From: Aurelia coerulea
Taxonomy: Eukaryota > Cnidaria > Scyphozoa > Semaeostomeae > Ulmaridae
Length of the DNA: 64,000 bases
Direction: 5' to 3'
Assembly: GCA_039566865.1 (NCBI GenBank)
Contig: CM076960.1
Span: forward strand, 11,322,501-11,386,500
Within the stretch, counting starts at the first letter, position 1, and every line of letters starts with the position of its first letter. Shown piece after piece: positions 10,767-22,617 of this stretch. The notes under the pieces are model-generated. The model did no database searches, had not been told where the DNA came from, and saw nothing but the letters and a program-made list of their open reading frames with translations. The position numbers and the translations under genes are program-made.

Positions 10767-11429
10767 TTAAATTTCATCTTCTGAGTCACTTGAGTCTTCA
10801 GAGCTATCGAAATTTGATTCATTAGCATCAGCATCATTAAAGTCAGCATCAGGTGCTGGTGGCAAATTCATCCATGATATGGAAAAGGCCATTTAGAACT
10901 GCCCATCCGTGGGTGGAATTTTTTGGTGTATCAACAGTGGGTATCAACGGTCTTCTCCAAATTTCCATCTTATAAATGCTTCTTCATGCTTATCATGACT
11001 GAGATGCTTCTTCAAGGAATCAAGATTACATAGCTTCGTCTGTTCATGTAACTGAAAAGTCCAAAGGAATTCAATCGAACTTCACTAATGTGGGTTGCAT
11101 CATCATGGTTGTGCCATCTACATACAAGCATTTCGGTTGAGCAAAGCAATTCAGCACTATACTTAAAACTATTTCCAATGTTGTTGCACAACTCGCTGAA
11201 ATCAAGCTTCTCTTTCTTCACTTTTAGTGGCTTTACTTTTCTTTTTCCCGAGAAGAGCTGATCGTATCACAACCTCCAAATAAGAAGCAATGCAGCAAGA
11301 GACTGTTAGATATTTCCCTCCGTTAAAGAAGTTTCTACAACTTCCAAGTTTACTTGTCACCCAACAGGTAAAACAAATGGGACACCCAAGGCTGTCGGTC
11401 CCGTGCACAAACATTTTCTGCTTGAACAA
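10767..11429 (-). pseudogene. Degraded ORF with acidic C-terminal tail, unit 1
   Basis: Reading the minus strand from 11429, protein-like stretches follow one another in shifting frames: a Cys-rich part (LGCPICFTCW), a Lys/Glu-rich linker, a part containing LLCSTEMLVCRWHNHDD, then LKKHLSHDKHEEAFIRWKFG, and finally an acidic tail (SSEDSSDSEDEI) ending at a TAA at 10767-10769. At least two frameshifts and a stop (after FGEDR) break it. I do not recognise the family. An acidic tail and Cys/His pairs would suit a transposon or nuclear protein, but this is a guess. Second copy 19689-20351. Confidence 0.45.
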
Positions 11430-11473
11430 CTAAAGCTTATGATCAGTATCTGATATCTAAGATCGTTTCGCAT

Positions 11474-11790
11474 ATGTTTTCAGTATATGTAGGGAAGAGA
11501 TTTTGCCAGGCTTTGGCTGGTGCAATTTTGATGGATCTCTCCAAAGCATTCGACTGTCTAAATCACGAGCTACTATTAGCAAAATTGCATGCATATGGCT
11601 TTAGTAGAAGTGCCCTCGCGCTTATCACAGCTATCTTACGAACAGAAGACAAAGGGTGAAAATTAGTGGTTTGTTTAGCACGTGGAAAGAAACTAACTTA
11701 GGTGTGCCACAAAGCTCGGTGCTAGGGCCCCTTCTAATTAACGTCTATATAAACCAAATTGTGATCGGGCTATCTGATACTTCCTATTTT
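11474..11790 (+). pseudogene. LINE reverse transcriptase fragment, unit 1
   Basis: Encodes the central RT blocks of an APE-type LINE: MDLSKAFDCLNHELLLAKL (11530-11590) and, after a frameshift near 11650, LGVPQSSVLGPLLINVYINQ (the canonical block is GVPQGS, so Gly is Ser here). It most resembles LINE A at 32489-34505. About 100 residues remain, with neither endonuclease nor the YADD box. Confidence 0.8.
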
Positions 11791-11805
11791 GGTCTCCCTA
11801 CCTAA

Positions 11806-12046
11806 AATCTTGGCCAAAATACTTGGGACAGGTCACAAAATTGCACTACTTCGGCCTTTTGATTGCGTGCCCCCAGCTCCCCCCGTTTCAAAGTTGCTTG
11901 AATCAAAGGCCTTTCGACCACTCAACATTGAATCAGGGGGGGGGGGATTAGGAGGCTCTAAAGGTATGTTTTCTCCTCGATATTTTAGGAAACATCATGA
12001 AGACACTGAAATTTGCCTATGTCCCAGCTTTTTTTGGCCAGGATTA
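11806..12046 (+). repeat. ~240-bp direct repeat, left member, unit 1
   Basis: Matches 12977-13215 in the same orientation (AATCTTGGCCA at the start, a G run, then TTAGGAGGCTCTAAA, ending TTGGCCAGGATT). The pair brackets about 930 bp. It could be the terminal repeats of a small nonautonomous element, but I see no TG...CA ends or target duplication. Confidence 0.6.
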
Positions 12047-12976
12047 TCTGAAAATGATTCTTAACAAATAATAACTAAATAAATGAATAGTTAGAGAATT
12101 GGCGTTATTAATGTTTAAAGTAAGGGGAGAAGCACTGACAAATTTGATCCCTTTCTTTATGTTCCAAACATCGAGAATCCGCCTGGTTGCCGCCAAACAG
12201 GTATATTCTTCTTCAACAAAAAGTTCTGGATTACAATTCATCGGGCACAATAGACCATTCAATACAGTCCAGGGTGAATGCAAGTTTGGTGGAGTGAATT
12301 TAATCTCATTGAAAATGAATGAATAGTTAGAATCAGTCAGAATGAACAGCGCATTCCAATGAAATATTGGACGATTTTATTCACATATTTTTATTCCACG
12401 CTAAGCTTGGCCTCCATTGGCAACTCCTTCATGTCATTTACAAACATTTTCATTCATTCATAGTATCTTTACCCATTGCCTTGCATTTCTTTTGGTGTTC
12501 TTCCGTTTGTATCTCGGAATAATATTCAAAACCATGGCGGGCTATCTTTTTGTTTACGAGCTCCTTGGTGCTCTGTTGGGAGTTTGCCCAAGACTTCCCA
12601 AACCGAATTCTTGATCCAAAAACTTTGCGCATTTCTGTTGCCCAGCAAATGTTCACTAGACAATGTCCAGTCTTTTTGCCACAACCTAAATTTTCTTGAT
12701 GTTCAGACGCTGAACAAGGTTAGCAATGTCCAGTGAGTGTTCAGTGCAAAAGTCCAGTCGTTTTGCCAGGGCTAATGGGAAAATTGTGCATAATTTCATG
12801 ACGTCAGAGTTCTGATGGATGAACCCCCTAACAATGAAAACATTAACATCTGAAGTACTCTAGAGTTACGCCCACTGTTAGTGGCTATCCATTCACGGTA
12901 AAAGAGATAGTCTGATACAAGTAGATTTGGATTCATAGAAACATATATGATAGGTAGTAACAACATTTTTTCAGAC
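12047..12976. other. Interval between the two ~240-bp direct repeats, unit 1
   Basis: A minus-strand reading near 12060-12283 is open for 79 codons and contains NGLLCPMNCNPELFVEEEY. It is present in both units but is not a family I know. The remainder is AT-rich with no other feature. Confidence 0.3.
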
Positions 12977-13215
12977 AATCTTGGCCATAATGCTTGTGAC
13001 AAGTCATAAAATTGCACTACTTCATCCTTTTGCGTGCCCCCCACTCCCCCCGTATCAAAGTTGCTTGAATCAAACGCCTTTCGAACTTCTCAACATTGAA
13101 TCAGGGGGGGGGGGGGATTAGGAGGCTCTAAACGTATGTTTTCTCCTCGATATTTTAGGAAACACCATGAAGGCACTGAAATTTGCCTATGTCCCAGCTT
13201 CTTTTGGCCAGGATT
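12977..13215 (+). repeat. ~240-bp direct repeat, right member, unit 1
   Basis: Partner of 11806-12046, about 85-90 percent alike by eye. Confidence 0.6.
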
Positions 13216-13660
13216 GTACTGATAACTGATAACAAGTACAGCAATCACATTTGGTGTGCTAATAGCTCCTGGCATGTACTTTGTAGAAATATGAAAATTA
13301 ACGTGACATGTCAGTTGTCAGTCAGTCAGTTGTTGCGTGACATGGCCATCATTATTGCATACGTCAACATTTCTCTTTGTGTGGTCAAGAAATGAGACAA
13401 ATTTGAGCAAAATCAGGAAAAACGAGATAAAATCAAATTTAGAGCAAAAATTCCCTTCCAAACATGAAAATTACGACAAAATACGTCAAATAACACTAAT
13501 CTGCAAAAAATATTTGCAAAATACTGCAATTTGTTACTTTTTTCGCAAAAAGTTTGAATGGAGAATTTGCGATTTTTACAGGGTCATTCCCAGAAAATTT
13601 GCCTCCCTCTCCTGACCAAAATAAGGTTAATTCAAACTGCAAACTCAAGATCAGGAGCTG

Positions 13661-14167
13661 ATGCCAAAGGGAACTTTTAAATGCAACGGTAGGAGATGTC
13701 TAATCTGCCCTATCATCAAAGAGGGCTCCAGTTTTTCTAATGCGAATGATTCGCGATCTTTTAAGAATTTTTCGGGGGCGTACGATTGCAATTCGATAAA
13801 CGTAGTTTATATGTTGCAATGTACATGTTGTAACAAAAAGTATGTTGGCAGCACAAAAACTAAATTTCGTCAAAGATTTAATGTCTACAAATCATATTTT
13901 CGGACGTACAAGCAGAAACGCAATACTGGTGCTCTTGATACGGGAAAGGCAGTCCCACAAGCAAGTTTTTTCGCTCATTTTTTCGAGGAAGGTCATCAGG
14001 GTGACTTCTCCGTCGTTATTCGTTTCATCGACGGAGCACAGGATGTGTACTCGCTTCGTAGGAAAGAGCTCTTTTGGCAATACAAATTGGGTTTGTTTGC
14101 ACCAAATGGCCTAAACGAGAGGGCGGCTGATGTTGAGCTGGATATGTTTGCTTGTGGTACTGCCTAG
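13661..14167 (+). CDS. GIY-YIG endonuclease domain of a Penelope-like element
   Basis: 168 residues. The GIY-YIG core is seen as VVYMLQC (48-54; VVY in place of GIY) and KKYVGSTKTKFRQRF (59-73; YVG in place of YIG, with the catalytic-type Arg). Before it lies a Cys pair region (CNGRRCLICP), and CTCCNKK sits between the two motifs, as in the Zn-binding linkers of Penelope-like endonucleases. SFFAHFFEEGH and a later Glu complete the family pattern. The ATG at 13661 is just the first in a truncated frame; the full polyprotein would have RT upstream. The enzyme would nick target DNA for retrotransposition. Nothing looks broken within the domain. Confidence 0.88.
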   Translation: MPKGTFKCNGRRCLICPIIKEGSSFSNANDSRSFKNFSGAYDCNSINVVYMLQCTCCNKKYVGSTKTKFRQRFNVYKSYFRTYKQKRNTGALDTGKAVPQASFFAHFFEEGHQGDFSVVIRFIDGAQDVYSLRRKELFWQYKLGLFAPNGLNERAADVELDMFACGTA

Positions 14168-14657
14168 TCCTCATACCATTGCATTGAAAACCTTGGGCAA
14201 CACAATGGCAGGGGTGTCGGCTTGTTGACTTCGTGTATAATTACACGTAGTGGTGGGGTGGAATTCCCTATCGAGCTATCCTGGATTTAGCAATTTAAGC
14301 AAATCTTTGGAGGGTCAATGGCCGATATCCCTTGCCTGTTGTCTCGGGTTGTAAAAGTTGTTGTCGCGAAGAGCTTTCAGTCCCTTGTCTATAAGATTTA
14401 GAGATCGTTTCTTTCTATTCAAATCCAAAAAAAGGGGTAAAACATCTTCGAGTAAGGTCATTGGGGAGTTTTGTGGAAAGAGATTCATGCCTTGTTTTTT
14501 GCGGCTTTGTCTATATGTAATATAAAAACATTCTTTATGTTTATCTTGTTGATAGTATTCTAAAATAATTTTCTTTTCTTTTGTTTGTCTAGGGTATAGA
14601 AACTATTTTTAGGTAAATTTTAGTATAAATACTTGGCTGTCTAGGATTGTAAATACA

Positions 14658-14681
14658 CTGAAGAAGATTTTATATCGAAAC
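14658..14681 (+). ncRNA. Hammerhead-like motif in the Penelope-like tail
   Basis: CTGAAGA, a short hairpin (AGATTTTATATC) and GAAAC match the conserved strand of a hammerhead ribozyme core, a motif known from Penelope-like elements. Copies occur at 5800-5823, 41188-41212 and 42776-42799, each just before a TAA array; the last has the canonical CTGATGA. I could not place the cleavage triplet and helix III with confidence, so activity is not claimed. Confidence 0.4.
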
Positions 14682-14748
14682 GTCTGCCCTGAAACAGTTG
14701 TGTTTTTTATAATTTTAATTTCTGTTTTACTTTGAAAGTGGTTTAGTT

Positions 14749-14874
<126 letters not shown>

Positions 14875-15928
14875 TACTTTGTTTAAGGTTGGCGTAGTGT
14901 ATAGCACTAGGCTAATTAATGCCAACCATTATCAATAAATACCAAAAATGTGACCTAAATGTAACCTAAATTTACAATAAAATCTTTACATAATCTACAG
15001 TTGCATGAAATATTCCAAAACTTAATTTCTTTTTTAAAATATTCTACAGATCAGGACTCTTTTATATGCAATGGCAAATCTCGCCAGAGATTCTGCCCCA
15101 GAAAAGTCACAGTTTCTAACCCATAGGCTGTAGTCCTAGGTTTGCGTGCATAGTTGTTGCTCGTAACCCTTAAGTTGTATTTCACTGTCAATGCAGGGAT
15201 AGTATCACTGGAGTCAGTTAGGATATCAAGCCTTGTTGCCTTGTTGCGAAGTGTTTTTTTACTGAAATATTTGAAAATATATTTGCAGGTGTGCTTGTGT
15301 CAAACCTGCCGGCATTTTCTTCATCCGCCATTACTGTGCCATTACTAACGTATGACCAGGGTATGACCTACAGTTGTTGTGTTCTATTTTCTATTGTTTT
15401 TGCCTCCGTATCTCTTTACCGGTACCCCCGTCCAGATCTGTCAAACGCGAACAATATGGCCTCGTTTTCGGAACGCGTTGTTCACAAGTCTCGCTCCCCT
15501 TCCCTTTCTTTCTTTCTTCCTTTCTTTCCCCGTGTCCTCGCCCTTTTCCTCCATTCCCCTCTCGTATTTACTCGTATCAAGAGCGAGACTTGGAGCAAGT
15601 CCAGGCACGTTTATGCTATTGCAATTGCCATTCCTGTGAGCTCATCAACCGCTGGGCATTCGTTTTCCACGTCGCGGATACGCTCAAGGATGGTGCAAGA
15701 GCTCCTTGAGGGCCTTCTGATGATGGCGTTTGAAAAAAAATATTTTTCTCTCCCTCGACAAAGACGAGCTCATTGACAGTTTAGAAAGAAGTTTTCGAGA
15801 ACTTTCAATAGCATTTTATCATGAAAAACTGTCATTGACTTGCTTCCCTTTCAAAGAAAACCTGTATTGGTATGAACAAATGAACTGGCATAGGCGAATT
15901 CAGCTAACGCTGCTATCAATTGGTCAAA

Positions 15929-16306
15929 GGGACTCATACCATTACGCTTACAAAGTGGGCCCCCTTTAGACCCACATAGAGTGGTTCCGTATTTACCCAT
16001 CAAATTGCTAGAATTTAGTAATTGCTATTTGGACAGTTGTTGTTGTTGTTGCATCCAAAAACGGTTGAATCGGCCTAGACTTCTCGTAGCTGCGATGGAT
16101 CTATTTTGTTTCTACAGAGGAAGATTACTGCTTGAAAGGTATATTGTCTGTGATGGGTAGGTCAGGAAAACATTATTTTCTGTACTAAGAATTTACTTTT
16201 CAATGTTTAAGCTGCAAGCGATTTTGTTGTGTGTACGAGAACTCCCGCTTGTCTACGCCGTTTTGAAACAGGGGACCCACTTTATAAGAGTAATGGTAGG
16301 AGTCCC
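15929..16306. mobile_element. Small inverted-repeat element (MITE-like), unit 2
   Basis: Copy of 7027-7404 with the same 31-bp arms. Confidence 0.6.
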
Positions 16307-16434
16307 TATTGAGCAACTGATATCAGCAAATCAAAGAACGCGGAGAAACAAGGGACCATAAGTCATAAGTCTAGAAAGGGGCGCCATTTTGACCTATTGC
16401 CCCCCCTGCGATCTCATCCCCAGCACGCCACTGG

Positions 16435-18422
16435 TTTCTAGTCGCTGGAGATGCTTCAAGTCGTCACTGAAACTCGACTGACGCGTAAAGCACTTGAGAA
16501 TGATGTAAAAGATATACTCTGAGTATTTAAAAATCAAAGGCATGCTTTTTCTAGAAAAGAATAAGCTGCTCCACAACTTCTTCTGGCCAAAAAAATCCCA
16601 AAAAAGTTATGAGAATTTCACAAGGAGAACAGGCTATTTCTCTTACGCGAAACTGTTTTCGAATTTCGAATAACAGAGGGGAAAATATCAAGTTTCACAA
16701 AGGTTTCATCATGATTTTGAAAAAAGTTTTTCAAAGAAGCCAAATAGACAAATATTTTCGAAATGCAAGATCAGGAGGGAAATTGATTTTCATGCAAACA
16801 CATATTTTTTCATAAGAAATTGCCCATAGTATAAGAAACTCAACTCTCAAAGCGCCAAAGAATTAAGAAACCCCAGTACTGGGAAAATATAAGTTAAGAA
16901 ACTATTTATTTTGATTAAGATAATCCTTGACATATTTCTATTTTACTTTCATTTATTATTTCCTATATCATATTACTCGTATTAAGAAAGGCTTAAAAAG
17001 CCTTGTTTTGAAATACTCACGAGGGCACATGTAGTGAACAGTTATGGCTCGTGTTATGGAGCCTCTAGCCATAAGAAATTCTGAGTACTCAAAATCTGAT
17101 AACTTTAAGAAGCTTTCAGCACTAGCCCATAAATTTTTAGTTTCCTATGAAAAATATGTGCAATGTTTTATTGATCACACTCTGCTATGGTTTAGAACGG
17201 TTTTCAGAAAAATGGAGAAAAAGGCCGCTAAACTGACTTATCAAATTTCTTCAAAAAGTATTTGAAATCTACCCAGCTGCAGTTTTGGAATGAGTAATAG
17301 AGATCTCGCATGCTTGAAGATTGTTCAGTGACGGGACACAAGCAACGGCGAGCGACGGGACGGAATATGTGGAGGAAAGGAGAGATAGGAAGAGAGAGAT
17401 AATTGGGACAATTGCTACAATGCCTCGTTCCTGTGAGGTGATCATATATAAACACGACAGAAAGTTGTCTGTGACATCTTTTCATCCTGCTCCTAGCACA
17501 GGAATATTGATTTTTATTTGTTCAGGGCATGTCAAGAGTTCTTATCCCTCTTTTCCCCTCTATCCTTCGTTGCTAGGATTTTTGTTCCTTTTCTTTGCCT
17601 TTTGTTCCAATTCTTTTGGTTCTGGTACCCAGGGAAATAAAACTTAAAATGGTTAAGACTACAACTGTTACTGAGGTGTCTTGGCAAGGAAAAAGATTAT
17701 CATATTGAAATTTGTCAAATGCTCTCGATTCTTTAATTATAACCACCCGTGTCCCAGGCATATTTTTTCAGACCGTCTAAGCAAGCTTCTGCAACAAAAG
17801 GGCCCGTACCAAATCCTACTAAAATTGATCTGCGAGAAAGCTATTCATTTTACGCTAAAAACATTTGTTCAAAATCGTGCTTTAAGTGCAAAAGAAATAT
17901 TTGCTTGGCCGGAAAAATATAAAAGGTAGTACAGCCATTCAGACTTTCACTACTTTTTCGGGAAACTTGAATTATCATTGGTAGAAAGTTTCTTGATTTT
18001 TCTAAATGTTTCCTAACTTTTGAGTAGATTCTTTCCCCTCTAATCTTGACTTCTGTCTGTTATTTCAACTGCTATTTGTTTGATTCATTTCGAAAATATT
18101 TGTCTATTTGGCTTCTTTGAAAAACATTTTTCAAAATTATGATGAAACCTTTGTGAAACTTGATATTTGCCCCTCTGTTATTCGAAATTCGAATAGTGTC
18201 GCGTAAGAGAAATAGCCTGTTCTCCTTGCGAAATTCTTATAACTTTTTTGGGATTGTTTTGGCCAAAAGAAGTCGTGGAGCAGTTTATTTTTGTCTAGAA
18301 AAGGCATGACTTTGATTTCTAACTACTCAGAGTATATCTTTTACATCATTCTCAAATGCTTTACGCCTCAGTCGAGTTTCAGTGACGACTTGAAGCATCT
18401 CCAGCGACTGCCACTAGAAACT
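16435..18422. mobile_element. Element with long inverted arms, unit 2
   Basis: Copy of 7533-9500. The left arm (16435-16765) retains ~20 bp that the unit-1 arm has lost, making the two arms (other arm 18086-18422) more alike here. This shows that the deletion in unit 1 came after the duplication. Confidence 0.65.
16812..17158 (+). repeat. TTAAGAAAC-type dispersed repeat, copy in unit 2
   Basis: Counterpart of 7888-8235. Confidence 0.75.
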
Positions 18423-18817
18423 TGGAAGAAGCCCATTTTATGCAAGACTTCTGGATTTATTTGAAATATTGCCGGTATTCATCGCAAATAGTGGTCAATT
18501 TGTGACTAAAAGTCTTGTATTTGGAGGATACACAAGTTTGGCAACTGCTTTTAACAAGAATTCATTCATTGGTAAGTGAAAAGTGATTTCAAGCAATTTC
18601 CACCAAAATAAGGTCCCTGCCGTGAATCAACACTGTTGCGAAATTTCGAGGATGTTGAATATTTTTGAAATTAATCAAACCTCGACTTTCTTTCTCGACT
18701 TGCGAGCAAGAACAACCTTGGATCCAAGAGAACTCTTGATATATGGTGAGAGGCATTCCCAACTCTTAGATTAAAAGCATAAAATCCCTTATGTGTTAAG
18801 AAACGGCCTTAATGCTG

Positions 18818-18966
18818 ATTTCCAGTCAGTGGAATTTTCCGAGCGGGCGGAATTTCCTTTGTCTGTGTGAAATAATGTCGACCTGGAATTGAATAGAAAG
18901 TTACGGCTGAGCGACCTTTTATTGTCTAAAATTCCGCCCGCTCGGAAAATTCCACTGACTGGAAAT
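18818..18966. repeat. 149-bp palindromic MITE-like element, unit 2
   Basis: Counterpart of 9896-10044 with fully paired arms through GAGCGGGCGGAATTT. Confidence 0.78.
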
Positions 18967-19688
18967 TCGCCTTTATGTTTGGGACTTTTATAGGGGCGAC
19001 ACTTTAGAAATTGCCACTCCTAGCTTTCATTTGCAATTTCATTCAGCTATTTTAACAGAAAAATATTCCGCTTACATGAATGATTTTACCTTTAACAGAA
19101 AGACGGAAAAAAACGGATCAAAGTGTGTACCATTTGATTAATGTCTTGCCTCTATAAACTGCCGCAAAGAAGCATTTTACGATCGAAAACATTTAATGTT
19201 CATTGCTCGATCAGAACGCGGATCAGAATTTCGACGGCGTGAGTTTTTGCCTTCCATCCTTCGATTTAGGCAACATTAATACGCATGCGCGCATCGTTTC
19301 CGCTCTGTCCATCAATGGAAATATCTACATCAAATTTATTAAAAAAGAACAAGAACAGCACAGGCGTCTCAGAAAGAAGAACTCCCTCGACCTTACAGCA
19401 GTTGCTTGACTCTCAAAAGAGCACAGAAAGATGAAACACCAAAAGATACCGCGAGTCGTCGATTGAAAGACAGGGATACAGTTTTCATGAATATTACAGA
19501 GAACAAATGAAATTGGTGATGCCCCCGCAGCCACATGAAGCCAACGCTGCTATTCGTTCTTTTTATTTTCATTTCTTTACATTTTTTGTTACAAAGTCCA
19601 CTTGTAACGCGTCGACTTTCAAATCGCTTGTTTTAAAGCGGTGCTAGCTATGTATCAGAACACTAAACTGTAATGTTGAAAATTTAAC

Positions 19689-20351
19689 TTAAATTTCATC
19701 TTCTGAGTCACTTGAGTCTTCAGAGCTATCGAAATTTGATTCATTAGCATCAGCATCATTAAAGTCAGCATCAGGTGCTGGTGGCAAATTCATCCATGAT
19801 ATGGAAAAGGCCATTTAGAACTGCCCATCCGTGGGTGGAATTTTTTGGTGTATCAACAGTGGGTATCAACGGTCTTCTCCAAATTTCCATCTTATAAATG
19901 CTTCTTCATGCTTATCATGACTGAGATGCTTCTTCAAGGAATCAAGATTACATAGCTTCGTCTGTTCATGTAACTGAAAAGTCCAAAGGAATTCAATCGA
20001 ACTTCACTAATGTGGGTTGCATCATCATGGTTGTGCCATCTACATACAAGCATTTCGGTTGAGCAAAGCAATTCAGCACTATACTTAAAACTATTTCCAA
20101 TGTTGTTGCACAACTCGCTGAAATCAAGCTTCTCTTTCTTCACTTTTAGTGGCTTTACTTTTCTTTTTCCCGAGAAGAGCTGATCGTATCACAACCTCCA
20201 AATAAGAAGCAATGCAGCAAGAGACTGTTAGATATTTCCCTCCGTTAAAAAAGTTTCTACAACTTCCAAGTTTACTTGTCCCCCAACAGGTAAAACAAAT
20301 GGGACACCCAAGGCTGTCGGTCCCGTGCACAAACATTTTCTGCTTGAACAA
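19689..20351 (-). pseudogene. Degraded ORF with acidic C-terminal tail, unit 2
   Basis: Counterpart of 10767-11429 with the same breaks, so it was already decayed before duplication. Confidence 0.45.
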
Positions 20352-20395
20352 CTAAAGCTTATGATCAGTATCTGATATCTAAGATCGTTTCGCAT

Positions 20396-20712
20396 ATGTT
20401 TTCAGTATATGTAGGGAAGAGATTTTGCCAGGCTTTGGCTGGTGCAATTTTCATGGATCTCTCCAAAGCACTCGACTGTCTAAATCACGAGCTACTATTA
20501 GCAAAATTGCATGCTTATCATGGCTTTAGTAGAAGTGCCCTCGCGCTTATCACAGCTATCTTACGAACAGAAGACAAAGGGTGAAAATTAGTGGTTTGTT
20601 TAGCACGTGGAAAGAAGCTAACTTAGGTGTGCCACAAAGCTCGGTGCTAGGGCCCCTTCTAATTAACGTCTATATAAACCAAATTGTGATCGGGCTATCT
20701 GATACGTCCTAT
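20396..20712 (+). pseudogene. LINE reverse transcriptase fragment, unit 2
   Basis: Counterpart of 11474-11790. It carries an extra CAT triplet within HAYHGFSRS and Leu for Phe in the SKAFD block. Confidence 0.8.
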
Positions 20713-20730
20713 TTTGGTCTCCCTACCTAA

Positions 20731-20970
20731 AATCTTGGCCAAAATACTTGGGACAAGTCACAAAATTGCACTACTTCGGCCTTTTGATTGCGTGCCCCCA
20801 GCTCCCCCCGTTTCAAAGTTGCTTGAATCAAAGGCCTTTCGACCACTCAACATTGAATCAGGGGGGGGGGATTAGGAGGCTCTAAAAGTATGTTTTCTCC
20901 TCGATATTTTAGGAAACATCATGAAGACACTGAAATTTGCCTATGTCCCAGCTTTTTTTGGCCAGGATTA
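20731..20970 (+). repeat. ~240-bp direct repeat, left member, unit 2
   Basis: Counterpart of 11806-12046; partner at 21901-22136. Confidence 0.6.
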
Positions 20971-21900
20971 TCTGAAAATGATTCTTAACAAATAATAACT
21001 AAATAAATGAATAGTTAGAGAATTGGCGTTATTAATGTTTAAAGTAAGGGAGAAGCACTGACAAATTTGATCCCTTTCTTTCTGTTCCAAACATCGAGAA
21101 TCCGCCTGGTTGCCGCCAAACAGGTATATTCTTCTTCAACAAAAAGTTCTGGATTACAATTCATCGGGCACAATAGACCATTCAATACAGTCCAGGGTGA
21201 ATGCAAGTTTGGTGGAGTGAATTTAATCTCATTGAAAATGAATGAATAGTTAGAATCAGTCAGAATGAACAGCGCATTCCAATGAAATATTGGACGATTT
21301 TATTCACATATTTTTATTCCACGCTAAGCTTGGCCTCCATTGGCAACTCCTTCATGTCATTTACAAACATTTTCATTCATTCATAGTATCTTTACCCATT
21401 GCCTTGCATTTCTTTTGGTTTTCTTCCGTTTTTATCTCGGAATAATATTCAAAACCATGGTGGGCTATCTTTTTGTTTACGAGCTCCTTGGTGCTCTGTT
21501 GGGAGTTTGCCCAAGACTTCCCAAACCGAATTCTTGATCCAAAAACTTTGCGCATTTCTGTTGCCCAGCAAATGTTCACTGGACTATGTCCAGTCTTTTT
21601 GCCACAACCTAAATTTTCTTGATGTTCAGACGCTGAACAAGGTTAGCAATGTCCAGTGAGTGTCCAGTGCAAAAGTCCAGTCGTTTTGCCAGGGCTAATG
21701 GGAAAATTGTGCATAATTTCATGACGTCAGAGTTCTGATGGATGAACCCCCTAACAATGAAAACATTAACATCTGAAGTACTCTGGAGTTACGCCCACTG
21801 TTAGTGGCTATCCATTCACGGTAAAAGAGATAGTCTGATACAAGTAGATTTGGATTCATAGAAACATATATGATAGGTAGTAATAGCATTTTTTTCAGAC

Positions 21901-22136
21901 AATCTTGGCCATAATGCTTGGGACAAGTCATAAAATTGCACTACTTCATCCTTTTGCGTGCCCCCCACTCCCCCCGTATCAAAGTTGCTTGAATCAAACG
22001 CCTTTCGAGCTTCTCAACATTGAATCAGGGGGGGGGGATTAGGAGGCTCTAAACGTATGTTTTCTCCTCGATATTTTAGGAAACACCATGAAGGCACTGA
22101 AATTTGCCTATGTCCCAGCTTCTTTTGGCCAGGATT
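21901..22136 (+). repeat. ~240-bp direct repeat, right member, unit 2
   Basis: Counterpart of 12977-13215. Confidence 0.6.
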
Positions 22137-22617
22137 GTAGCTCTTGACTGATAACAAGTACAGCAATCAGATTTGGTGTGCTAATAGCTCCTGGCATGTA
22201 CTTTGTAGAAATATGAAAATTAACGTCACATGTCAGTTGTCAGTCAGTCAGTTGTTGCGTGACATGGCCATCATTATTGCATGCGTCAACATTTCTCTTT
22301 GTGTGGTCAAGAAATGAGACAAATTTGAGCAAAATCAGGAAAAACGAGATAAAATCAAATTTAGAGCAAAATTCCCTTCCAAACATGAAAATTACGACAA
22401 AATACGTCAAATAACACTAATCTGCAAAAAATATTTGCAAAATACTGCAATTTGTTACTTTTTTCGCAAAAAGTTTGAATGGAGAATTTGCGATTTTTAC
22501 AGGGTCATTCCCAGAAAATTTGCCTCCCTCTCCTGACCAAAATAAGGTTAATTATATATTTCTTCTGGTGAATGGAACCAAAATACGCAACTACACAGAT
22601 GACACTACCCTACCACA

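Larger units (their letters stand above)
5562..13633 (+). repeat. 8.1-kb segmental duplication, copy 1
   Basis: Collinear and nearly identical with 14421-22553, differing by a few substitutions per kb, a shorter TAA array and a ~20-bp deletion near 7615. With the 787-bp Penelope-like piece at 13634-14420 the duplicated unit is about 8.92 kb, and copy 1 lacks that first part, having the Ngaro/DIRS-like element there instead. It holds a Penelope-like tail, TAA array, several inverted-repeat elements, a degraded ORF, a LINE RT fragment and two ~240-bp direct repeats. It could be a recent tandem duplication or two haplotypes assembled in series. Confidence 0.9.
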
